Shown here: piece by piece, positions 36,601 through 45,477 of the stretch
Layout of the letters: every line of letters begins with the position of its first letter
Position numbering within the stretch: position 1 is the first letter of the stretch
From: Misgurnus anguillicaudatus
Lineage: Eukaryota; Chordata; Actinopteri; Cypriniformes; Cobitidae
DNA: 64,000 nucleotides
Direction: 5' to 3'
Assembly: GCF_027580225.2 (NCBI RefSeq)
Contig: NC_073339.2
Span: forward strand, 39,174,501-39,238,500
Program-made: the position numbers and the translations under genes
The notes under the pieces: generated by a model
Seen by the model: the letters and a program-made list of their open reading frames with translations, nothing else
Database searches by the model: none
What the model was told of the DNA's origin: nothing

Positions 36601-39437
36601 TCATTTATTTTCATAAATGTTTATTTATTTTCAAGTAAATTTTCATACATTTTCATTTATTTTTATACATTTTCAAATACATTTTCAAATAAATATATTT
36701 GAATATATGTTTTATTTTCATACATTTTCATTTGTTTTCATCAAATTTCAAATAAATTTGTATACAATTTTAAATAAATTTCCATTATCTTATCAATTTT
36801 CAAATAAAATTTCATAAATTTTCAAATAAATTTTCATTTAATTTTTATACATTTTTAAATTAAATTTCATATTTTTCATGCATTTTCAAATAAATGTTCA
36901 TTTATTTTTTCATTTATTTGCCTTTAAATACATCAGGAGTACAATAAAAAAATGCTGGGTTGTTTCGGTCAAAGGTTGGGTCAAAATTGTTTGGTTAGCT
37001 TAACACAACAGTTGGGTTTGTCCCTATTTCACCCAACTATGTCTTGAAACTACGGTGGCCTCGAGGTGCAATTTTATTTACAAGATTAAAAACAAATTTA
37101 CAAGTTTTTTTAACAAATTTACAAGTTTTTTAAACAAATGTAAAAAAGTTTTTCAACAAATTTACAATAAGTGAACATATTTACAAGTTTTTAACAAATT
37201 TACAAGTATTTAAACAAATTTACAATGAGTGAATAAATTTACAAGTTTTTTTAACAAATTTACAATGAGTAAACAAATTTACAAGTTATAAAACAAATAT
37301 ACAATTAAAAAAAATGACAACGAGTGAACAAATTTACAAGTTTTAAAACAAATATACAATAAAAAAAAATTACAATGAGTGAACAAATTTACAAGTTTTA
37401 AAACAAATTTACGTTTTTTACGGAGAGGGTAGGTACAATAGCCGGAAGTGCTCCACACTCCAGTTTAGTAGGTGGCGGTAATGCACCATAAGCTGGTTTG
37501 CCAACCGCCATAAAATTTCAGAAGAAGAAGAAGAATAGCCGGAAGTAGTGGCTACAGGAAATGGCCGTTTTTTTCTTTTTCGAACAGCAGCGTTCATTGT
37601 TGTACCATGTTCTGCCCCTACTGCGGCACCGGGACCCCCATCAACCGTAGCCGTTTCTGTCACAAATGTGGAAAATGCCTAACATTTCTGCCTGACGGCG
37701 GTAAAATGGCCTCAAGTTCGGCCCCAGATGATGGCGAAATAGCAACTACTTCAGCAACTAGTAAGTACTTTCTTAAACTAGCTAGCAACAACAAATAGCA
37801 ACTGGCGTTGTTTAACAAAACCTACTTACTTCCGGCTATCGTACCTACCCTTTCCGTAAAAAACGTAAATTTGTTTTAAAACTTGTAAATTTGTTTAAAC
37901 ACTTTGTAAATTTGTAAAAAAAAAAAATTTTACATTTTTAAAAAACTTGTAAATTTCATTTAAAACTTGTAAATTTGTTCACTCATTGTAAACTTGTTTG
38001 AACACTTGTAGATTTGTTTAAACACTTGTAGATTTGTTTAAACACTTGTAGATTTATTTAAACACTTGTAGATTTGTTTAAACACTTGTAGATTTGTTAA
38101 ATAATCTTGTAAATTTGTTAAAAAATCTTGTAAATTTGTTAAAAATCTTGTAAATTTGTTAAAAATCTTGTAAATAAGTAATTTTCCATTGTAATTTATT
38201 TTTGCACCACGAGGCCACCGATTGGTAGTCACTGGTCTACAAATGTGACCGTGGCGCCACCTACTGGTAATCAGACTGATCAACAATCTAGCCCAGTTTT
38301 GAACCAGCTAAAAATCTGTCAAATTTGGCCAATGTTAATTAATGCTAAGAGAAGGGTTCTTGGGTTCTCCAGGGTTAAAGTGGGTGTAATAAAATACCTA
38401 CCTTGTATGACTGCAGCTGTTCAAGAAGAAGGTTCAGTTTCTCCACCACTTCATCTTCCTCTCTGCTGCCCTGATGTGCAACAGCAGAGTTTAATTTCTG
38501 TTCATCAATAAATGACTGTACTCTCATCAGAAACTGTTGAGGCCGTCGGATTGGTGTAGGTTTGATAGCATCGAAGTGCATTTATGACTAATGCAGCTTA
38601 ATACCTGATGTGCTGCTTTGTCTGCAAGAAGGCCAAATTCTCCAGACAGCTCCACGAGTGATTTCCTCTGTGTTAACCATGCTTTCCCCAGGACAGCGCT
38701 GGCGGGCAGGTCTGATGTGTCTGATCCAAGTTCACTATGAAAAAATTTAAGAATACCTTTAAGATAATCTTATATTTCATATTACATACCACTTCATTAT
38801 TGCTTATGGGAAATATTATGCGACCATAAATATATGTATTTACCTTTATAAGTAAACCTTTATACAGTAAGTAAGTCAAATCTGAAAGCATGTTTCACCA
38901 TGATTAAAGGATGAAACCATTTGATATGGATGTGTCTGAAATGTTCACTTAAGTCTTTGCCAAACATAAGCAGGTCTGTGGAGTTCTCCCGTGATCGCTG
39001 TGCCATCCGCTCAGCTACATCTCTGAGTTTATGGAAACTGCTGTGGATGTTTACAATGACCTCTCGATTGGTGGCAGCCTGCCTGTGTATATCCTCCGGT
39101 AGATACACCTATAAAAAGACCTTTTCTTAATATTATTTTATTAATAAAATCAATTTTTGGTTTCCTTTTATGCATTTGACAAAGACTTTTTCAAAGCGAC
39201 AAACAATGCATTTAAGCATTTATATTGTGTTCCCTTGGGATCTTTTGCATTGTTAACATAATGCTCTACCAGTTGAGCTATACAGGAACACTTATTAAGT
39301 ATGTTCAAATTTAATTTAAACATTTTCCAAAGGTCAATATGTCAGCTTTTGCCCACCTTGCCATGCAACGCCATTTGTGAAGACAGGAACTCATCGCCTG
39401 ACTTTTTGAACGCTTCACGCAGCTTGTGTTGAACATC
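33631..39437 (-). CDS. snx8: snx8 BAR-like helical region exons
   Basis: Exons from 39437-39357 to 33768-33631 encode the helical C-terminal half, beginning DVQHKLREAFKKSGDEFL and then LPEDIHRQAATNREVIVNIH. The protein ends with GDVWGDLHPKLKSLFDSANE and a short fish-specific tail closing NVTRKTL. The human counterpart ends differently, so the tail is poorly conserved. Two introns here are long: 35559-38401 hosts the inverted-repeat element at 37053-38220, and 34269-35429 hosts a MITE at 35061-35307. Confidence 0.88.
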
Positions 39438-42401
39438 CTGAAACATAGGTTGTTTACAAAATTAATATTCCCAATATCAAATTAATTATATTCTTGAAAT
39501 TCCCCGTATTTCAACTAATACACTGTATTTTAAACCAGGGGCATTTGCTAGGGTCAGATGGGATGGGGTGCTTAGCCCCTTGAAAACATGACAAAAATCT
39601 TTTTTTATGATTATATCAAGTGTAATATGACCATAAAACGGAAAACAGAGTGAAAACTGTTTGCAGTGCGATTAGAAGAGGAAAATATCGAATCAATATA
39701 ATTTTACATCTAAAATTATACATAAAACTAAAATCTACATTTATATATAAAACACAAATTTATTTATTTTATATAATTTTACATTTGATATTTTCCTCTT
39801 CTAATAGTAAAGCTGTATTAAAGGCGGGGTGCATGATCTCTGAAAGCCAATGTTGACATTTGAAATCACCTAAACAAACACGCCCCTACCCTAAAAGAAT
39901 CTGGACCTTCTTTTTATAGACAGTATTCGGCCCGACTACCTTTTCCAAAGTGTTTTTCAAAAAGCATGCACCCCGTCTTTAACACTTTCAGTTAACCCCT
40001 GGTATATAACACATGCTCTGAAAAATAAAGTTGCTACATGGTGCCGTAGAAAAAACAATTTGATTAATGGTTCCAAAAATAACTGTTGACTTCCGAAGAA
40101 AAAAGTTTTTTTTTTTATTATTTTTAAGTTATTTTCATGTAGTTGTCAGCACCTACCCCACTGCTCTCAGACAGAAAGATGTTGACCAGCTCATCTCCTG
40201 CTAGAACTGGATGTCTGATCACTAAGGTCATAAACCTTTGTAAACCCCGACGACGGCTGTCATTAAACTCTCGATCTGATATTGAGTTTAAAACTGAAAG
40301 TAATGAGAAAAGAAGAGTGTTAGTTATATAACATAACAGCTTTATATATACTGCTTTAAAAACATGCTGGTTTTTTAGACAACTTGTTCAAATCTCACCG
40401 CCTTTAAGGATACGTTTTGGAGGCAGAGGTGGGACCATCCTGTAGATAAACTTCTGCAGTAATAAACTGTGGAACAGCTCGAAATCACTGTACCTGCGGT
40501 GAACTGGTACCTGAAAACACTATGTACAAAATTGAATTTTTTTATTTTAATGTATATTAATCTTTGTTAAAAATGCATTTAATTTTATTGGACAATACAA
40601 AAAAAATTATGTTTTAGAAATAAAAAGTATGAATTACCTTAAATTTTATAATAAAATGTATATGTAACTAAAAAATACATGTAAACATAATGGTTTTATG
40701 ATTTTTATAACAAAAGCTTTATAATTATTAAGGGCTTCCTTAAAGGGATAGTCCACCCAAAAACGGCAATTTTGTCATAATTAAGTCACCCTCATGTTGT
40801 TACAAACCTGTATTAATTTCTTTGTTTTGCTGAACAGAAATTTCATTTTTTTGAGCGATGTTTGTAACCAAACCATTTTTGAGCACCATTGACTTTCACG
40901 GTATATTTTCCTATAGAAGTCAATGGTGCTTTGGTTTCCTGCTTCCAATCAAATATCTTCTTTTGTGTTTTGTGAAATTTATACAGGTTTGTAACAACAT
41001 GAGGATGAGAAAATGATGACATATTTTTCATTTTTGGTTGATCTATTCCTTTAAAGGCCTTTTCGTGGCTTGTGAGATTTTTAAACAAATTTTTTTTTAC
41101 AGTAGAAAAACTGTATTTACCTTGCTGATAATACGATACTCCACGTGTTTAAGAAAGGACATTTTTTTCCTCTGTTCCTCTATCTCCACCAGCACGCTAT
41201 CACCCAGTTCTTTTAAGGACAGACCGTCCACCAAAGGGTTTTGTTGACCCATATGCATCTCTGTCGCACCTGATGAATGTACAGTACAGATATCAAATAG
41301 GTGAAGACATGTTGTATTCATGAACATCTATACAGATCTGTATAATTTAATACAGTTCTGTGATTTGTGCAATCACATTTTAAATCATTTGGTTAAATAA
41401 CTGCAAATTCAATATCCATTTTGTGTTATATAATGCTCTTGAAAAAAACATAATGGAGATGTTGTTACGGATTTAATATGGTTTAAGGAAAGCATTTTAA
41501 TCTTTTGTAGAACAAAGTGACCTATTTCTGATCATATAAGCTATGCTTAAATCAAGTATCCAAATTGTCTTTTTGAGTAAACAATGGTTTATTACTATAT
41601 GTTAGTTTTGTATAAGCTGATAAGCTGTACATTTAAATGCATACACACTTTTCATACTGAGTTTGTGATTTAGCATTTAGCATCCTTAAAAAGGCTTAGT
41701 TGTTGTGTTTATTAAAATGTGCAAAATCATATAAAATAACATATATTTTTATATTAACAAATTAAGTTATGTCAACTGATCAGAAGTCAAAGCTTAAAAA
41801 AGTAGGTTGAATTGACTTGCATAATTAAGTTGTTTAAACTTTGCTGCATTTTTTCCCAGCGTGTATGCATGTGGGCTTACGTGTAGATAAAATGTGAATA
41901 AAACACGCCATATGGAAACTTTAAGCTCTAGTCGAGTATCCTAATTTGTTACCTTGTCAATAGGGCAGTGGGTGATTTCAGGTGATGCTAAAGTTTTGAT
42001 TTACTCAGGTATAACACTGACAATAAAATATGCTGGTTTGTAAAAGAAAAATCGGTCAATACAATAACAATTCGCATTCAGAGCCATAACTATTCCAGTG
42101 AGAGAAAAAAATATTTAGTTTTGCCTAGTATATCATGCACAATATACAAAAGCATCTGATCTGTTTAGAGCCAATACAAAACAATATAAGCAATCTCAAT
42201 CATATATAGTAACACCGTACTTCCTCACTTAAGTAACTTATTGCACAAATTGTGTAGCAGATAGTCCATTAAAAACAAGTTTACTATTTAAAAATGGTCT
42301 CCTGTTTACTTACCTGAAATACTGATGTGTACGATATGTTGGCTTTGCTTTCTAGTCCCCAAGAGACCTTTGCTCACACCTTGACTGCCCTCTTCATTCA
42401 T
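33631..42401 (-). CDS. snx8: Sorting nexin 8 (PX and BAR-like domains), complete
   Basis: SNX8 is an endosomal sorting nexin that binds phosphoinositides through its PX domain and shapes membrane through a C-terminal helical BAR-like region, acting in endosome-to-Golgi traffic. The eleven exons, in order, are 42401-42314, 41269-41121, 40510-40399, 40293-40157, 39437-39357, 39108-38948, 38734-38605, 38470-38402, 35558-35430, 34268-34119 and 33768-33631. They give 447 codons against 465 residues in human SNX8. The start is the upstream of two in-frame ATGs (42399-42401). Visible conserved blocks are SFLKHVEYRI, RMVPPLPPKRIL, FHKLRDVAERMA, LADKAAHQ, EDEVVEKLNLLLEQLQSYK, SYFSLLCLHQETQLV and GAFVHSQIQGHK. 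Ten of the junctions or ends behave normally. The exon 6 to 7 junction lacks a usable GT donor. Teleosts may carry two snx8 copies and I cannot say which this is. Confidence 0.92.
35061..35307. mobile_element. MITE with TTAAAGGCGGGGTGCACGAT ends, copy 1
   Basis: TTAAAGGCGGAGTGCACGAT and GATCATGGACCCTGCCTTTAA form the ends. The interior carries TCAAATGTCAACATTGGCTT, shared with 39818-39982 and 60732-60882 in opposite orientation. Confidence 0.75.
36185..36930. repeat. AT-rich degenerate tandem array
   Basis: TTTTCAAATAAATTTTCATA and close variants recur every 20-25 bases for about 0.75 kb. It is a degenerate minisatellite in a snx8 intron. Frames over it are Phe and Ile rich and not genes. 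Confidence 0.85.
37053..38220. mobile_element. Inverted-repeat element carrying a zinc-ribbon exon
   Basis: The outer ends CGGTGGCCTCGAGGTGCAA and TTGCACCACGAGGCCACCG are inverted repeats. Inside them are arrays of ACAAATTTACAAGTTTTT (37085-37410), mirrored as AACTTGTAAATTTGTT arrays (37865-38175). A second inverted pair follows, TTTTTTACGGAGAGGGTAGG (37413-37432) against CCTACCCTTTCCGTAAAAAA (37845-37864), with GCCGGAAGT and ACTTCCGGC next to it. The 0.4-kb core has a CpG-rich promoter-like stretch and an ORF with Cys pairs (37607-37798). This looks like a DNA transposon derivative. I do not recognise its superfamily and see no clean target duplication. Confidence 0.75.
37607..37798 (+). CDS. 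Small zinc-ribbon exon inside the inverted-repeat element
   Basis: The ATG at 37607 opens with FCPYCG, 13 residues later FCHKCGKC, and then a Ser- and Ala-rich acidic stretch. Two CxxC knuckles at this spacing are typical of short zinc ribbons. A good splice donor (A/GTAAGT) lies at about 37760-37765, inside the frame, so the real coding exon may end near codon 51 and continue in an exon not found here. The neighbouring terminal repeats suggest it belongs to the transposable element. It lies antisense within a snx8 intron. Function unknown. Confidence 0.45.
   Translation: MFCPYCGTGTPINRSRFCHKCGKCLTFLPDGGKMASSSAPDDGEIATTSATSKYFLKLASNNK
39229..39292 (-). repeat. tRNA-derived SINE fragment
   Basis: On the minus strand TATAGCTCAACTGGTAGAGC (A box) is followed by ATTATGTTAACAATGCAAAA and GATCCCAAGGG. 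This matches the head of DANA-type cyprinid SINEs. No functional B box remains. Confidence 0.65.
39818..39982. mobile_element. MITE with TTAAAGGCGGGGTGCACGAT ends, copy 2
   Basis: TTAAAGGCGGGGTGCATGAT and AAGCATGCACCCCGTCTTTAA form the ends. It is 165 bp long and lies in the snx8 intron between exons 4 and 5. Confidence 0.8.
40157..41269 (-). CDS. snx8: snx8 PX-domain exons
   Basis: Exons 41269-41121, 40510-40399 and 40293-40157 encode the PX fold. The first gives LKELGDSVLVEIEEQRKK and the beta strand leading into KHVEYRI. The second has HRRYSDFELFHSLLLQKF (the RRYSDF motif supplies the phosphoinositide 3-phosphate contact in PX domains) and the proline loop VPPLPPKR. The third has REFNDSRRRGLQRFMTLVIR and HPVLAGDELVNIFLSES. 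All the core PX features are intact. Binding to PI3P is inferred from the family. Confidence 0.9.
40740..41055. mobile_element. ANGEL-like MITE, full length
   Basis: TTAAAGGGATAGTCCACCCA and TTTTGGTTGATCTATTCCTTTAA are inverted ends. The interior has the familiar TGTTGTTACAAACCTGTATT and its inverted partner ACAGGTTTGTAACAACATGA. A fragment of a related family lies at 6165-6350. Confidence 0.8.
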
Positions 42402-43389
42402 AATACCTGCCGTTAGCTGGACAACATCAACAGATCAGATAACAATCCCTGCTTGCTCGCTCGCTCTCTCTCTCTCCTCCCTCCTCTTTGCATCTCTCAA
42501 CACACACACACACACACACACACACACATTGCCATTAATCACTTTAAGAGGATAGACCCTCTTTAAAAACATCACAGTCCCTTAGGAGACAAGCGGGAAT
42601 TAAAGCTTATGTAACTGGTTTAAAATAATGAGAGTGTCCAGGCAAAGATTTAGGGTATTTGTACAGACTTTAAAGGCTTTGCAACAGAGCTGCATGAAAA
42701 TTAAAGTCAGAGGGTAATTCAGGTCAAATCACTCATATCACTTCTAACAGTTACAATATCATTTAGAGAATAGATAGATACCTATTTTAATCATGTTTTA
42801 AGGTGGATTTTAAAACATCTGTAATGCAGATGTATTAAAATCCAAATCCATCCATGAGATGTCCATCATCACGTGTGACTAATGTGATGGGACCAATACA
42901 AGGTCATACTCACTGTAGCTTCCTCCCAGTACTATTACATTTCAATTAGTAGTGCAGAAAGATTAAGATTAGCACAGTAATGTTTTTGAAGCATTAAATA
43001 ACCAGCCTGTCACTGCAGCAATACAACTTTTTTAGCACTTTTTTGATAAATAATTTGATAAAGTGGGCAACATTATTTACATATATGCATTTAGCCGACA
43101 CTTTAATCCAAATTCACACAGATTTAATTTTAGTGGTCATAAAATGTGTTTTTCTTTCCAAAGCAATACATTATATACATTATATATAGTATACTACTAG
43201 AATTTAGTATATGGTAGGTAGATGTTTACATTTTTACAAGTAAAATTACATAAGTGACAGATTTGTATTAAATTAATAACAGTCAGCATGCTTTTATATT
43301 GTACATGTTATATTTATATACTAGACAAAAAGTTTGTTTAAATAACTTGCTACTTTTTTCCGAATGTAGTTTTCTTATTGCAAGGCAAT

Positions 43390-43675
43390 TTAAAGGAACA
43401 GTATGTAGGATTGTGGCCAAAACTGGTATTGCAATCACAAACCTTGTGGCTAAAACTGGTACTGCAATCACACAACTGGTGGCCAGTACACAAAATGACA
43501 ACATAAACATCAGTTGAGGGCTGCAACTCCACTTTTTAAATGACAATATCCTGGCCATACCACTGTTGTCAGTGTTATAAGTATTTGAAATGAAAATGAT
43601 TTCTTAATGTCTAGTGACATATCAGGGCCGTTTTATGATTAATTGATATACATTTCTTACATACTGTTCCTTTAA
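43390..43675. mobile_element. MITE with TTAAAGGAACAGTATGTA ends, copy 2
   Basis: TTTAAAGGAACAGTATGTAG and TACATACTGTTCCTTTAA form the ends. It is the opposite orientation of 26428-26715, with nearly the same interior, so the two copies flank the whole snx8 gene as inverted repeats about 17 kb apart. Confidence 0.8.
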
Positions 43676-43979
43676 GGAAAAAATTTGATAGTGGTAGTCA
43701 TTTAGTTTGAAGTCACTGACCCCATAGGAATTTTTATAAATGATTATTTATTTTTATAACACTAAAATCCTATAAACGTGACATAATCTTTAAAAACTAT
43801 ATATTGTTGGAAAGCTCTAAGAATGTAGTTTTCATATTTCAAGGCCATTAGAGGATAAAAATTATAGTGTTTGAAGTCACTGACCCAATAGGAGTATATA
43901 TGAATGATTATATTTATAACACTAATATCCTATAAATGTTAAATGTCACTAAACCCAGCGGGATACATATTAATTACTA

Positions 43980-44275
43980 TTTATACCACGGGTCTGTTGA
44001 ATGCTGTATTCTGATTGGCTGAGAAATGTTCCGTGGGTAAGCATTAATTTCTGATAACCGCACACCTAACTTGTTAAATGTCTTAAAAATAGGCACCAGT
44101 TCAATGTTTGTGGTAACCGTGGTATAAGAGGAATAATTGACTCCGGTCCTTTGAATTATTTGAAAATAATGCACACCCGCGGTGTAACTCCGCTTCGCGT
44201 CGTGTCGCATTGCACTTTGGGTGTGCATTATTTTCTTATAATTCAATGGCCCGTCGTCAATTATTCCTTACATAT
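43980..44275. mobile_element. Palindromic MITE near iqce
   Basis: CTGATTGGCTGAGAAATGTT, TAAGCATTAATTTCTGATAA and CGCACACC on the left pair loosely with GTGTGCATTATTTTCTTATA and AATTATTCCTTAC on the right. Part of a related copy lies at 15830-16010. Confidence 0.5.
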
Positions 44276-45103
44276 TCATAATTGTAATCAAAATAAATAT
44301 ATAAATATTAAAAAATCTTGACAACCTATATATAATTGGAAAGCTCTAAGTATGTAGTTTTCATATTTCAAAACCTTTTTGCATTATTAATAATGCAGTG
44401 ACAGTAATTTATTAATTTGTGACAAGATTAGGCAACAAACCGTTGAAACCTAGTGTCTGTGGTTGGTAAAACCACTAAAAGTGTGACAGAAACCTCATTT
44501 TTATGTGATTTTAACACATAGAACAGAACAAGTTGAAACTTGTGGCTTTCATTTTTATGTTTTTTTATATATACATAAAATACATACTTTATTGCATTAT
44601 TTTTATTTTTTTTAATACATTTAAATTGCAAAAATGTATTAATATTCACAACTCCAAACACTTAACTGAAAAACTTAAAAAAGAGACCACGATATTGCTT
44701 CTAGACCAAATAATGCCTGAGTTATATTAATTTGAAGGTGCACATTTACCTCCACACTCAAGAGTGGGGGTGACAGTTAAAGGGTTAACAGCCAATATAA
44801 AACAAATATAAGCCATAATAGCTCTCAATCATATATAATACACTGTAAAATTGTTCTCAATAATCAATAGACTTCTTCACTTACTGTAAGTTAGATATTC
44901 CATCAGATTAATATGTCAAAAGTAAGCCAAACATGCATTCAGACGTGCCTTCATGCCGTCCTACCTGGGTATGCGTCCTACGAAGGCAGCATTTTACAGC
45001 TTTCAGACGCAGCCGAAATCTCTTTATGCGCGAGTGTTGCGCAGTGCTGACGCACCCGAACGCCTTTAAAGTGCTGTCTGATTGTCATGTTAAAACATTT
45101 TCT

Positions 45104-45116
45104 GTTGCTAGACAAC
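45104..45116 (+). promoter_or_regulatory. X-box-like RFX binding site upstream of iqce
   Basis: GTTGCTAGACAAC fits the X-box consensus RYYNYY-N(1-3)-RRNRAC with a one-base spacer. It lies about 360 bases before the iqce start codon in GC-richer DNA. RFX factors drive many ciliary genes through such sites, and IQCE is a ciliary protein, so context and motif agree. Binding itself is inferred. Confidence 0.6.
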
Positions 45117-45477
45117 AATAATGCGCATTACGTCCGTACAGCGAAGAAAGACAAGAAACGACGTTGCGCTTTATTGTCGTGTAAACTGTGAAGCTTTATA
45201 GCATAATATCGACCTGCGTTTGTGGCTTTTCTTAACGTCGTCAAGAAACAGCTGCATCTTGGGAACTTCTTCATACCCTCTTCACATTTCAGTCTTTTAT
45301 GGTTTTTATTTCAGGATACATAAAATATATACAAAACGATTTTCTGCTGGATAATATTAATTATACTCATACATACTCTACCTCTTTAGCTTATATGAGA
45401 AAGGAGTATGATTCTGCTGTTGATGATACGCACTGTAGTAGGTAATAACAACAACATAAAATAGTCAATAGGCTGTA

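Larger units (their letters stand above)
42402..45477. other. Divergent intergenic region of snx8 and iqce
   Basis: The two genes start back to back, 3.1 kb apart. Next to snx8 are (TC)n and (CA)n tracts (42465-42528), a likely 5' UTR or core promoter of snx8. The middle has a MITE (43390-43675), a palindromic repeat (about 43980-44275) and AT-rich DNA. GC-richer DNA with an X-box-like site lies at 44930-45260, nearest iqce. No extra gene was seen. Confidence 0.6.

Noticed and set aside
37418..37663. 81-codon minus-strand ORF overlapping the zinc-ribbon ORF
   Set aside because: It runs antisense through the inverted repeat and promoter-like stretch with no conserved motif. The plus-strand Cys-pair frame explains the region better.
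38860..38947. Continuation of snx8 exon 6 to the downstream GT near 38890
   Set aside because: The extra residues (for example HIHIKWFHPL) are not SNX8-like and break the match to the next exon, so extension is not the best explanation for the missing donor.
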